Origin: Physella acuta
Taxonomy: Eukaryota > Mollusca > Gastropoda > Physidae
Direction: 5' to 3'
DNA: 64,000 nucleotides
Assembly (NCBI RefSeq): GCF_028476545.1
Contig: NW_026732996.1
Coordinates: forward strand, 246,501 to 310,500
In this document: piece by piece, positions 1 to 9,905 of the stretch
Layout: each line of letters starts with the position of its first letter
Numbering within the stretch: the first letter of the stretch is position 1
Notes under the pieces: generated by a model
Databases searched by the model: none
What the model was told of the DNA's origin: nothing
Seen by the model: only the letters and a program-made list of their open reading frames with translations
Made by a program: the position numbers and the translations under genes

Positions 1-300
1 CCCGACATCGGGCACTTCCCGGCGCCGCAGGCGCTTCACATTTGGCAGGATCTTGCCTTGGGGCGACAAAACACGGGGGCCGGTTGGCGGAAGAGTCTAC
101 GATGAGGGGGTCAAAACTGACCTCGACTGACCGGCGCCTTATATGAGCTAAAAATCGAAAAAAAAAGTCCAGGTAGGAACTTCTTTATAACTCCTGAGGT
201 CGTAGACCGACCCTCGGGCGAATTAATTAAGCTTTCAAATTCTCAATGTTTTCGAAAGCCTAAGCGAAGCTGGGCAGCATGCCTAGTTAGTACATAAAAG
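1..300. repeat. GC-richer repeat fragment at left edge
   Basis: No gene is visible. The sequence around 175-225 (ataactcctgaggtcgtag and its flanks) is the reverse complement of motifs in the tandem block at 4209-4860, so this is probably an inverted copy of that repeat running off the window edge. Confidence 0.45.
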
Positions 301-301
301 C

Positions 302-420
302 TTGTTATTAAAACGTTTTTTATATACCGCATATAGAAAAAAATCGGACTCTCCCGTGGCGCCGCCCTTGCGAAATAAAAAAATATTTTTTTACAGAACC
401 CTTCTTCGGCAATATTGTTC
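302..420 (-). repeat. Inverted single unit of the ~163 bp tandem repeat
   Basis: The stretch holds, in reverse complement, the same landmarks as the units at 1193-2080: a run of T next to 'acagaaccctt', 'gcgaaat', 'ggcgccgccc' and 'ataccgcatata'. It is a lone unit in opposite orientation to the main array. Confidence 0.6.
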
Positions 421-751
421 TAAATTATGGCAGGAATCGATTGGTACATGTTTCAAGTCGCTAAGTGGTCTGGTTGCCGAGATATGGGCAAAAAAAAATT
501 TCGAGGTTTTTTGGCTTTTCCGGGAAATACATGAAAGAAACCCGGAATTTTTATGGCCTATGCTCATTCTCGTAACTTGCTTAACATAATTGCTTTTGGA
601 ACTAGTCATCGATATTGCTTCGTTGAGGAGGAGATACGACTTAAAGCCCGGACACACATTCATCCATACATTCATTCATTCATTCATCCATCCATTCCCA
701 GAAATGACGAGTTAATAAACGCAATTCTCCAGAATGGAAATTGCGCTAAAA

Positions 752-1003
752 AGGTGTTTAGCGTGCACAGTTTTTTTCACGCATCTCTTCCGGTAGGGGC
801 GAAGCCTCGCCCAGGTTCTTCCTTTAGTTTGTATGATCTACAAATGCGACCAGTGTTTCTTTCAGACTTTTTCCTCCCCGGCGAGGGGTGGGGGTACTTG
901 AATTTTTTGGGGGGCGGGGGTAGAATTTTCTGAGACGGGGCAGACACTGGAGAAAGTATATAATTATATTTCGTTGAATGGGACGGTAGACATGTTTTGG
1001 GCT
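752..1003 (+). repeat. Dispersed repeat C, copy 1
   Basis: This segment, starting gtgtttagcgtgcacag and ending near gacggtagacatg, recurs almost unchanged at 3862-4111. Shorter related pieces with the shared 'cagtgtttctt(c/t)caga' motif and G-rich tracts occur at 10300-10400, 34062-34275 and 36832-37390. No coding potential was recognised. The end motif with a possible inverted partner at 37375 suggests a DNA-transposon-derived MITE, but no target duplication was found. Confidence 0.7.
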
Positions 1004-1124
1004 GTGTTGGGGGGGGGGGGGGGGCTCCGCGCCCCCTCCTCTAAAGTAGAGTTGCCTGAAAGAAACTCTTAATGCGACTTTTGTCATGAATGAGAGTAGT
1101 TGCATGGTTTAGGGATATGCCTAT

Positions 1125-1187
1125 GACTATATCTATCTATCTATCTAACTATCTATCTATCTATATATTTATATATATATATATATA
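1125..1187. repeat. ATCT / TA microsatellite
   Basis: A run of tatctatc repeats passes into TA repeats, directly upstream of the ~163 bp tandem units. Confidence 0.9.
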
Positions 1188-1192
1188 AAGCA

Positions 1193-2080
1193 ATGTATGT
1201 CTGTGTGTGTGTGTCTGTCTGTATGTCTTTTATGCATTACCACACCTCTTATCACATCGCCGTGAAACTTTGGGAAGTTGTTGAGAATATTCCTGGGCAG
1301 GTTTCTGCGAAAAAAAATTTTTCAAATTCGCAGGGGTGGCGCCCCGGCAGGGCGCGATTTGTTTTTCTCTATTTACGGTATATAAAAATAATAGTCTATT
1401 TTGATTTCACACGGTTCATCCGATAGCCATGAGACTTTGGGGAGTTCATTATTAAACTCTAGGGAAGGGTTCTGTAAAAAAATAATTTTTTATTTCGCAA
1501 GGGCAGCGCCACGGGAGAGTCCGATTTTTCTCTAAATATGGTATATGAAAATAATAAAAGTGAATTGCAGTGACACCGTTCATCCGATAGCCATGAAACT
1601 TTGGGGAGTTCATTATAAAACTCTAGGGAAGGGTTCTGTAAAAAATCATTTTTAATTTCGCAATGGCGGCGCCACGGGAGGCTGCAATTTTTTTCTATAT
1701 ACGGTTTATAAAAATAAAAGTCTATTTCGGTTTCACATCGTTCATCCGTGTACCATGAAACTTTGGGGAGAAGGTTAGATCATTCAATGGTAGGGTTCTG
1801 TAAAAAAATATTGTTTAATATTGCAAGGGCGGCGCCCCCAGGGGGGGGGCGATTTTTTTTCTCTATACACGGTATATAAAAAATAAAACTCTGATGCTGT
1901 TCATCCGAGTGCCATGAAACTTTAGGAAGTAGATGAGAATACTCCCGAGAATATTTCTGCGAAAAAGAAGACTAAAGTTTCTTATGGGCGGCGCCATATA
2001 GGGTACAACTTTCGTCAATTCACGGTTTGGCGCCCAGAGTTTTAGAGCGACTATGTAGGCACTTGGCATCCGTTAATCGA
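1193..2080 (+). repeat. Tandem array of ~163 bp units (five)
   Basis: The landmark 'actttgg' (actttag in the last unit) recurs at about 1267, 1434, 1598, 1760 and 1919, spacings of 167, 164, 162 and 159. Each unit carries 'catccg..(a/g)ccatgaaactttgg', then a purine-rich stretch with 'ttctgtaaaaaa', then 'cgcaagggcggcgcc'. Units are diverged. Similar single units lie next to Helitron-like sequence at 41570-41790 and stand alone at 50690-50930. This suggests the array is the inner part of the Helitron whose 3' end is at 2772. Confidence 0.8.
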
Positions 2081-2439
2081 GCGTCCTGCATAGCGATTAA
2101 GGGGTACTACTATATTCAGCGGTAAAACTACAACAGTCTTCTAAAAATAACTTTGTAACGCGAGGAAATCCTTCTGTACAGTTTCGTCACCTTGCCAAAG
2201 ATGAAAAAATAACTTTTTGAATTTGAGGAGCCTACTGTAGAGTTTCGTCACTTTGCGAATGATGCAATAAGCATCTACTATTAGACAATCCAGTTAGAAA
2301 TTGAGATCGAGCATCTAATAAAAGACCATTAGTAACACTAGCATATCGCATCAGTCACACTGATGTTTAAAACATGTCAAATTCTTTTTTACGTGTTAAA
2401 GAAAAAAATCCTGTTCGTTTGTGTCACTTTAGCGAATGA

Positions 2440-2772
2440 CGAAATCTGCATCATTATTAACAGGATGCTATTTGGCCGATGGCGCCTGTTAGTTTTAAGG
2501 AGCCAGGGTTCGTACGACGTGCCTATGGGTGGTCACCGAAGTGTGTTCTACCTGATTATTTCGGTGAGTTATTAATGTACACATAAGGTTTTCACGCGGT
2601 AGTTTAGGTAAACCCGTGTCTCAGTATTTATGATCCACGCGCATTCATTGTTTACATTTAAATAACTCACTTTTAGAAAACAAGGTCACGCGTCTAAGAA
2701 TATAGGATTGGTAACGTATGGATGAAACCCTTCTTCTATTCCCGCGGCAACGCGCGGGGACGGGTACGCTAG
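2440..2772 (+). mobile_element. Helitron 3' end, family M (body extends further left)
   Basis: A hairpin (stem CCCGCG 2741-2746, loop 2747-2752, stem CGCGGG 2753-2758) is followed by 10 nt and then CTAG at 2769-2772, with T next. Helitron 3' termini are known for exactly this arrangement: short hairpin, about 10 nt, CTRR, then a T of the host. Related sequence occurs in opposite orientation at 41226-41790 and 61013-61400. No Rep/helicase coding is visible, so the element is non-autonomous. Its 5' end was not located; it may include the array at 1193-2080. Confidence 0.75.
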
Positions 2773-2864
2773 TTTTGTATAAATTAAAGTACCAATTCTG
2801 GATAAAAATCCGTTTTCAATGTAATTTTTTGTTTCCGGTTAAATTGAATTAAGATGGCGATTTT

Positions 2865-2936
2865 GGTTTTAGTTTAGAGAAAATAGACAGCACTATCAAC
2901 CTAGCGCCCGTTGTATCCTTCCTCGACGGGCCATTT
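2865..2936 (+). repeat. Short repeat, duplicated at 4130-4195
   Basis: The segment with 'agtttagagaaaatagacag' and 'ctagcgcccgttgtatcc' appears again at 4130-4195, there fused to the end of repeat C copy 2. Confidence 0.75.
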
Positions 2937-2959
2937 TTCTTTTTAATACTAATAGTTTC

Positions 2960-3003
2960 GCTGTCTGTCTATGTATCTATCTGTCTATCTATGTATCTAT
3001 CTG
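2960..3003. repeat. Degenerate (TCTG/TATC)n microsatellite
   Basis: Alternating ctgtctgtctatgtatctat units. Confidence 0.85.
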
Positions 3004-3059
3004 ACAAGAACGCTATAGAGAAAACACAAGCAAAATAAAAACCTTCTCAGTAAAACAGA

Positions 3060-3650
3060 AACGAAACATGACGTCACATTGGAGCATATAGTAGAAATTA
3101 GTTCCGAAGAGCCTGGTACGTCGGACTCCCAAGTCCCCTACATAATAGCGTGGGGGAGGAGAGGTGCAAGACTGCTGAGAACAAAGAAGGGTTTGCTCTC
3201 GACCCTAACCAGATATCTTGACTTTAAGCTGCGGCCTTCACGTGGCTTCGGAAGAGTGCCACTAGTCGGACCAAGCTCATGACCCCCCTAATGGGTGCGG
3301 AATGGCTAGTGGTAGCCAACAGCTGCTAGAGTTTTTTTGATCTGGCCGAGTAGAACGGCTGTATGCGCTAGGTTCAAAGAATGGCCGAACGCCCCCCCCC
3401 CCCCCACGATGAAGCTGGGTACCAGGCGGTAGGACGACGTCCCGCGTCTGGTGGGTGGGGAAGGAAAGCCCGGTGAGAGCCGACGGAAGTAGCGACCGAT
3501 GTGTGGGAAACTCTTGTGGTCGGAGTTTGCTACACTGAGGCCTGCCGGTTTCCGTATAGGGAAGGAAGTAGAAATTAGTCTACAGCCGGAGAGTGCACAC
3601 AGTAATATGACCTCATTGATTCTCGAATAAACATTGAATTAAAAAGCCAA
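3060..3650. other. GC-rich unclassified segment
   Basis: About 590 bp much richer in GC than its surroundings, with a poly-C tract near 3392. 'agtagaaattagt' occurs near both ends (3087 and 3567). Weak tRNA-like boxes (tggccgagtag near 3343, ggttcaaag near 3371) are present but the context is not convincing. No open frame has recognisable similarity. It could be a decayed transposon piece or a solo terminal repeat of an old retroelement; neither can be decided here. Confidence 0.3.
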
Positions 3651-3861
3651 GTTTGTCTAATCTTAAAAGTGGTTTGCGTGAAGAGTTTCTTTCATACAAT
3701 TCTTCGGGTAGGGGCCAAGCCCATCCCCCGCGTAAGAACGTCTAAGCCGCTAAACTCAAAAGAAATGTCGTGCAATTCTTCGGGTAGTGGCTAAGCGCGA
3801 CACCAGTGTTTCTTTCAGACTTTTTCCTCCCCGGAGGGAGGAACTTTTTCTAATCTAAAGA

Positions 3862-4111
3862 AAGTGTTTAGCGTGCACAGTTTTTTTCACGCATCTCTTC
3901 CGGTAGGGGCGAAGCCCCGCCCAGGTTCTTCCTTTAGTTTGTATGATCTACAAATGCGACCAGTGTTTCTTTCAGACTTTTTCCTCCCCGGAGAGGGGTG
4001 GGGGTACTTGAAATTTTCGGGCGCGGGGGTAGAATTTTCGGGGAGGTGGCGGACCCTGGAAAAAGTATATAATTATATTTCATTGAATTGGACGGTAGAC
4101 ATGTTTTGGGG
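3862..4111 (+). repeat. Dispersed repeat C, copy 2
   Basis: Near-identical to 752-1003 over its length in the same orientation. The gtgtttagcgtgcacag start, the 'ctacaaatgcgaccagtgtt' block and the G-rich tail are all shared. Confidence 0.8.
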
Positions 4112-4129
4112 TGTGTGTGTGGGGGTGGT

Positions 4130-4195
4130 GGTTTTAGTTTAGAGAAAATAGACAGCACTACCAACCTAGCGCCCGTTGTATCCTTTCTCAACGGG
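4130..4195 (+). repeat. Second copy of the short repeat at 2865
   Basis: It shares agtttagagaaaatagacag and gcgcccgttgtatcc with 2865-2936. Confidence 0.75.
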
Positions 4196-4208
4196 CCATT
4201 GTTCTCGT

Positions 4209-4860
4209 TAACAATGTTTATATAGGGAATTCGGACGAGTCAGTTCTAAAGCCCTTCCGAAGTTTTCCCGAAGATAACGCCTAGTTTATAGTGATCCCGC
4301 GGGTATTTCTACGACCTCAGGAGTTATGAATGGGTTTGTACGTCCAGATATTTGTATTTTTTTTTTTACTAAAACGTTACTATGTTTATATAAGGAAATA
4401 TGGTCCCTGGTCTGTTAAAACATTGTTCCGGGGGTAGCACCATTTTTTTTCCTGAACCCCTGGGGCCGATGTACATCTAGAGTTTTTAAAGGGTTCCTAC
4501 ATGGGAAATGCTTTTCAATATACAGCTCATATCAGGAGAATTTCACTCGTGGTCAGTCACTTTTTGGCCATTGCCGTGCGAGCAGAGGCTGACCGATAGT
4601 TTATCCATAAGGCCGATTCATTTACCCGTGTTTATGGAAAAAATGAGCCAGATGTACAGAGCCAAAGTTCCAAAACATTGTTTTGAAAAACAAAGTCGTC
4701 GTTTTCACCAAATTAACAATGTTAATTCGGACCGGTCACTTCTAAAGGCCTACCGGAATTTTCCCGAATATATCAGTTTTTTTTGCCACCCCCGAAGGTC
4801 GGTCTACTACCTCAGGAGTTATGAAGAGGTTCCTACGTGGGAATTTTTTTTCGACACATG
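4209..4860 (+). repeat. Degenerate ~160-168 bp tandem block
   Basis: The motif 'gttatga.g.ggtt.(g/c)tacgt' or its variant occurs near 4321, 4481 and 4817, fitting about four units of 160-168 bp with one strongly diverged. 'cctcaggagttatgaa' appears twice, and a reverse-complement piece lies at the left edge of the window. Confidence 0.55.
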
Positions 4861-4869
4861 ATTGTTACG

Positions 4870-4870
<1 letters not shown>

Positions 4871-4910
<40 letters not shown>
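4871..4910. repeat. Poly-T tract
   Basis: An uninterrupted T run of about 40 bases, followed by gtttttac and a TCG-rich stretch. It could be the reverse-complement tail of a retroposed sequence, but no body was recognised. Confidence 0.9.
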
Positions 4911-4911
<1 letters not shown>

Positions 4912-5449
4912 TTTTTACAAAAAAATCGTTTCTTGTTCCGCCATCCCGTTTTTGTCAAAGTTTGTCGTCGTCGTTGTCGTGTCCCCCCCCCCTCCCACCC
5001 CTTAAAAAAATTAAATAAAAGTAATAAATCGAATTGAAAAAATATCAGGAAAAGCGATTGTCTCCCTTTGGCACTCATTTCAGTTTCCTAGTTAACTTAC
5101 AATATTTACAATTATACTTAATCTACTATACTAACAGATAATGTGGACAGTCTAGCTTCTGAACGGTTTTTAATATTTGCAATTGAATTGTAGATTTAAA
5201 TTATGCCTTAAATAATATGTAGGGAGAAAAATACAATAAAATCAAGACTAACACGCTAATTTCTAGATCTATATAGTAGATTCTATATATTACAATTACT
5301 GCTCAGTCTTGTTTTAAGTTGTAACTAGATCGAGATATAGTAGATACTATTATGAAGAACTTACTATTATGAAGTAACTAGGACTTTTACTAGGTGGATC
5401 TAGGTCTTAGATCTTGATTTATATTTTATACTAGACGGCCAGGCCCTGC
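4911..5449. other. AT-rich stretch, nothing recognised
   Basis: Simple AT-rich sequence with several 'tagatct' motifs. No coding signal or repeat with defined ends was seen. Confidence 0.5.
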
Positions 5450-6210
5450 ACTGGTCTATGTGAAAAACCTATCTGTAAAGAACCATGACATGTGTGTCAT
5501 GGGCATTGCCCACCCTAACTACAACCAACCAAAACCAAAACAAAACAAAAAACCCACAAACGAAAACACAAACCCAACACGCAAACAAAAAAGCAAACGA
5601 AAACAAACTAAATCCAAGAGCAAACACAAACCTAACCGCAAACCCAACCCAAACACAAAGAAAACGCAAACATAAACATAAACGCAAAGTGCTCACATTC
5701 TAGCCCGGGGCGCTAAATCGCACCATGATTTTTTAAAAAATTAGTAAACAGTACGTTCAGTGTATAAAATAAATAAAAGGCAGTATTTTAAATACCTACT
5801 ACATTGCACTTGATCAATGCGTGCTAATTATGTATATACATTCCCCCCCCCCCCCCCCGATGTAATGTTTTTTATAAAGGAAAGTAATTTTGTTTTCCTA
5901 ATTTATCAACGGACGTAGTGAGTGCTAAATGACTAAATTTAAATAATTTTCAAACAAAATTAGAATTTTTGTGAAAGGTGATACATTTTAAAAAAATTTG
6001 TTTGATAGACATGCTGACAATTATTGCTTTAAGTTTGAAAAAATGAAAATTGTTTTACAACACTTCAGTATTAATTTTTTAATCATTAATTTAGACGATA
6101 AGCACGTTAGACGAATTACACGATGATGACGATAATAATAGATCAATTTCTTATATATCTTTGGAAGCCGCGGTTTGCTGACAGACTTGAACTTTATATA
6201 TGGAGGGGGG
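5450..6210 (+). repeat. Dispersed repeat E with hexamer (caaacg-like) array
   Basis: 'tctgtaaag' and 'acatgtgtg' lead into 'gcccaccctaact', then an array of degenerate hexamers (caaacg, caaacc, caaaac) at about 5520-5690. The flank 'aaagtgctcaca', 'ggggcgc.aaatcgcaccatg' and 'acagtacgttcagtgtataaa' follows. The same blocks recur in the same order at 22920-23240 and 24350-24860, where the copy is split by other insertions. A poly-C tract lies at about 5844. Confidence 0.7.
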
Positions 6211-6306
6211 GGGGGATTGAAAGCTCGTGCCAGTATAGTTGTGGAAATTATCCGGTAGTGTTTTTTTTAGTTAAGTAAACAGTTACTGTAAACCATTTAA
6301 TTTTTG

Positions 6307-6500
6307 GTGCGCGGACCTTTGACCACAGGTGCTTTGACCATAGGGGGTTTGACCATAGGTGGTTTTACCACAGCGGGGCTTTGACCGTAGGGGCTTTGAC
6401 CATCACGGAGCTTTGACCATAGAGGGTTTGGCCACAGGTGTTTTCTCAGCAGAGGGTATTTGATCACAGGTGGTTTGTCCAATGAGGGCGTTTGATAACA
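6307..6500 (-). repeat. 17-bp minisatellite, left arm of element a
   Basis: About eleven diverged copies of a ~17 bp unit (ctttgaccatagggggt and variants). The reverse complement of the same unit forms the array at 8526-8635, so the two arrays are inverted arms about 2 kb apart. Confidence 0.8.
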
Positions 6501-6527
6501 AGCGCTTTGTCCATGTATGGTGCGATT

Positions 6528-7163
6528 AATTTAAAATAATAATCATTTAAAAAGTTAAAAAAAACCCACGTTTTCTGATTGAACTAAAAAGTAGAAAATA
6601 AATGCTATACATCACAATAATGCAAGCGATCACTCTACTATAAGCGATGAAAAACGTGGGGCGCCGAAGTAAAAGTTATATTACTATTGATTAGATAATA
6701 CTATTGACTTTTATTAGGGAGCTTGTAGAGAGTCAACAGTATTAGAAACTGTAAGAAAATCACGGCGCCCCACGTTTTTGATCGCTTATAGTAGAGTGAT
6801 CGCTTGCATTATTGTGATGTATAGCATTTATTTTCTACTTTTTAGTTCAATCAGAAAACGTGGGTTTTTTAAAACTTTTTTAATGATTATTATTTTCTAC
6901 TTTTTAGTCTTTGTCTGTTTGATTGCATTAAAATCTTGCTATCGATTTTATCTTTTCACTTTTTTTGGGTAAACGAAGACAACTCGTAAAAAGACAACTC
7001 GTAAAAAGACAACTCGTAAAAACACGTTGTGTGAATACGTTACTGACTAGAACACATAGATTTGAACCCGTGTCGAGTGGGATAGCAATCGTGTGCCCAA
7101 CCACTCGACCATATCGTCTCCCCCATACTGGCCACCAGTTGTTATGGTTGTTTGTACACAAAT
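6528..7163 (-). mobile_element. tRNA-headed composite repeat with foldback tail, copy 1
   Basis: Read on the - strand, a tRNA-like head (box A-like tggtcgagtgg, box B-like gggttcaaatc, near 7110-7065) is followed by 'acgagttgtctttttacga' repeats, and then a long palindrome at about 6530-6909. The palindrome's arms (about 150-170 bp, e.g. cacgttttctgattgaac ... gttcaatcagaaaacgtg) flank about 120 bp. The same head-tail-palindrome order occurs at 45893-46500, and a shortened version at 42207-42420. The outer part matching 45768-45860 lies at 7743-7850, separated by a later Helitron insertion. Confidence 0.75.
6530..6909. repeat. Long inverted repeat (foldback) of composite copy 1
   Basis: The left arm from 6530 and the right arm to 6909 are near-perfect reverse complements, containing 'ttctgattgaactaaaaag' and 'gcgatcactctactataagc'. 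The unique centre of about 120 bp includes 'ttattagggagcttgtagag'. The copy at 46117-46497 carries the centre in the opposite orientation relative to its arms. Confidence 0.85.
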
Positions 7164-7209
7164 TACAGTTACTGGGTTATGTCCCTTTTTCCCCACGTTT
7201 TTACTACAA

Positions 7210-7632
7210 CGAGCCGACCCGCGGCGTATCATACGCCGCTATTTAGTTGATTTATTTTCTACTTTTCAGTAATTCATAATTTGTGAATTCGACAGTACCA
7301 ATGCTGCCACTGAAAATATTTGCTTTAAAACACTAACCCCCCTCCTTTCCCCTAACCCCGACCCTACACCCCCCCCCCCTCGTGAAAGCAGCCTCCTCTT
7401 AGTTACCTCCTGTAAGTTTAAAGTCGGTTCAAACTAAATTATCTGCCCCTAATAGCCGTCACTAAACCTGGCTGTACGGTTTGTAAACAATAACGTGACC
7501 ACAGCTCAGCAGACCATGTGGGGGTGGGGTAGGGTGGTAGTGATAGTGATAGAGAGAAAGAGAGGGGACTGTAAGGAGGCGCTTGCAGCTTGTTTTCTAA
7601 TGGCTCGCAGAGGAGAATTATATATATATAGA
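7210..7632 (-). mobile_element. Helitron HelA, copy 1
   Basis: On the - strand it starts TC at 7632-7631 and ends with hairpin GCGGCGTATGATACGCCGC, 7 nt, and CTCG at 7213-7210. The neighbouring host bases are A and T, the known Helitron target. The element is 423 bp and non-coding. It sits inside the tRNA-headed composite, whose two halves lie on each side. Confidence 0.8.
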
Positions 7633-7742
7633 TTATATAGCGGTCTAAAATGCTCAATAAAATGTTTCCATGGATCAATTTAGTAATAATAACAATTGAA
7701 TATTCTAATGTCATCCAAAACAAAGCTTCCCTGAAAATTTCA

Positions 7743-7850
7743 GCGCGCTAGCTAACTGGGAAGTGCCAGAAATTTCGATCGCAAGATTTGATTGGAAAGA
7801 CAAACAAACAGAGACGAAAGCAAGTTAAAGAAAACGTGGGAAAATTGGAA
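7743..7850 (-). repeat. Outer part of the composite repeat, copy 1
   Basis: The reverse complement matches 45768-45860 closely, sharing 'cacgttttctttaacttgc' and 'aatcaaatcttgcgatc'. This shows the composite originally extended this far before the HelA insertion. Confidence 0.7.
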
Positions 7851-8069
7851 TCAATTACACACGATTGCCGATGGTGTAGCACGAACAAATAACATTTGTG
7901 AAGAATGGCATTAGTCTTCAGTCTCTCCTCCAATCTAGTCGCCCAGCAATGTGACGTTTCCTTGAAGGTCTACATATGGACTGCACACGTCAAAAAAACA
8001 ACTTTCTTGCAAGGTGTTGCAGGAGCAAGCTACCCAGCTGAGAAGCTATACAGAATGCTGCACGAAAAA

Positions 8070-8165
8070 TTACAGTGTGCTGTTCAGACATACGGTCAAA
8101 TAGATGTACTGACATATGGTCAGATGTACTCACATGTGGTCAAACAGATGTACTGACATATTTGC
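8070..8165 (+). repeat. Short tandem of 'agatgtactgacata' units
   Basis: Three imperfect repeats mixing 'cata(t/c)ggtcaaatagatgt' and 'acatgtggtcaaacagatgt'. The ggtcaaa core is shared with the 17-bp minisatellite of element a. Confidence 0.6.
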
Positions 8166-8525
8166 GTGCTAAAGCACATCTGTCATTTAGTTAACCATAC
8201 AAGTATCACTTCTTTGACAATAGTGTTGGCATGCTTTTTATCGTTAATCTATGCTATGTATTTTCCGGTACATCTACATTATTTATTTTTTAAACTTCTT
8301 ATGTCTCATTATTTTTGTTTCATTTATATTTAAAATAAATCTATGAGGCCTAGCACCAGCCTTTATGTGGAGACTAAAATATCGTTATTGACTTTTTTTA
8401 AATACATCTTAATTTCAATTAAGTGACTCTCGGGAAACATGTATTATATCGTATGATTTGTATCATAAATTTAAATCAAATAACAGTTTCTAATTTATAT
8501 TTTTAAATCTATAAATTATGGTTAA

Positions 8526-8635
8526 CCCCCCTCTGTGGTCAAAGCCCCGCTGTGGTCAAAGCCCGTCTGTGGTCAAACCTCAGCTGTGGTCAAACCCCCT
8601 ATGGTCAAAGCACATGTGGTCAAAGCACCTAAGAC
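8526..8635 (+). repeat. 17-bp minisatellite, right arm of element a
   Basis: Six units such as ctgtggtcaaagccccg in tandem, the reverse complement of the array at 6307-6500. Together they bound about 2.3 kb that includes the composite repeat and HelA copy 1. Confidence 0.85.
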
Positions 8636-8947
8636 CCTGTTAGGCATGTTTCTTTACCGCCTTTTCTTATTCCCTTGCATCTTACCGCCTGGTTTGGACG
8701 TGAGGGGCAGTTTGTAGGGGATACATTCTTTAGCCAGGGTTCAGAACCCATTTGGGTTATTCTCCTTTTTTTAAAAATATTTAAGCTATTACTGCAGTTG
8801 TACGGGTGTGTGGTTTAAAATTTTATTTTACAGTGAGTAGTCTTACATTCTGTGCACAGAGTTCTGCTTTGTACTATAATAGTGATAAAGCCCCTTGTGA
8901 CTTGAGAATAACAATATATTTTGTTGACTTTTTTTTTCTTTCCTCAG

Positions 8948-9015
8948 AGTTAAAATGAATGTGGAACATGAAATTCAGCTTCTTGTTGGTGAAATAAATC
9001 GCTTAGGAACCGAGG
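8948..9015 (+). CDS. ABRACL: ABRACL (Costars family), coding exon 1
   Basis: Coding starts at ATG 8955 and runs to 9015, giving residues 1-20 (MNVEHEIQLLVGEINRLGTE) plus one base of the next codon. The human Costars protein begins MNVDHEVNLLVEEIHRLGS, which fixes the start. A donor GT follows at 9016. Upstream, 'ttctttcctcag' at 8936-8947 is a good 3' splice site, so the exon starts at 8948 with only 7 bases of 5' UTR here; at least one untranslated exon must lie further upstream and was not found. The family is a short winged-helix-like protein related to the C-terminus of ABRA/STARS and linked to actin dynamics and cell motility. Joined to 13739-13917 it makes 79 residues, against 81 in human. 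Confidence 0.95.
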
Positions 9016-9905
9016 GTAATATTTAACTATTCTAGATTAAATCTATATTTATATATAAATACTTGAATTTGAATATATGACGTTGACCAGGGTATATCTA
9101 CCATATAATCATTTCATCTAAGTGTCTGTGAATATAGATGCATCAAAAATACATGTTGCTTCCGGGTTTACTGTACCATACTATGCGTATCGCTATCATT
9201 ATCCTTATTTTGATCATCCTTATTGATGATCCCCTGATTTATCCATTATTTATCCTTTCCCTATCTGTATCTATTTCTCTATATGAGAGAAGGGATAATA
9301 AACATGTTGGATCATGTCTACTGCTGTTTTATGGGCAGGGAAATGTACATGGTGTAATTGAGATGATCCATATGTTTCTTATACCATCTTCACGCTATCA
9401 TAAATCGATATTGACCACCACCCCTTTCAGGGGTGATATCGTTTTTTAAATAACTAATTAGAAATGTCACAGGGCCATTATAATTGAGCAAAAATCAAGT
9501 AATTATTAAAAAGTAGTTATTCTGTTTTTGTGTCAATGTTGTATGTAGATGTGGGAACATGAAATTATCTCGGTAAATAACCCCCTCTCCAACAACCGAA
9601 ATTCCGTTTCACACTATGAATACTGCCCACCTTAATTTAATACACCCCTACCAAAACACTGGAGAAGGACATTACCTTCTCTTTCCTCCCCCACCTCCAC
9701 CCATCTGCAGTCGATTTCAAATTGACCCTATTCCTTACATTAAAAGTTTTAATGATAAAGTTAGGGTTAGCTTTAGTGCATAAACACAAACTTACACGCA
9801 AACACACGCAATCGCAAGCGTAATCGCAAACAATAATGCAAACAATAATGTATAAAGCAAACATAATCATTAAAGGAAACATTAAGGATCTGCTGTTAAA
9901 CTGGG

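Noticed and set aside
2363-3282. Short frames of 67-70 codons
   Set aside because: They overlap the Helitron end and GC-rich repeat block; no conserved protein.
3335-3380. tRNA-like A and B boxes in the GC-rich block
   Set aside because: Spacing is short, the match to both boxes is partial and no second copy supports a SINE.
5460-5703. Asn/Lys/Thr-rich frames on + and a Phe/Val-rich frame on -
   Set aside because: Produced by the hexamer array of repeat E; the second copy at 22966 shows the same effect.
6307-8635. CRISPR-like array of short repeats
   Set aside because: Units are contiguous ~17 bp without unique spacers, the genome is animal and no cas genes exist; it is a minisatellite.
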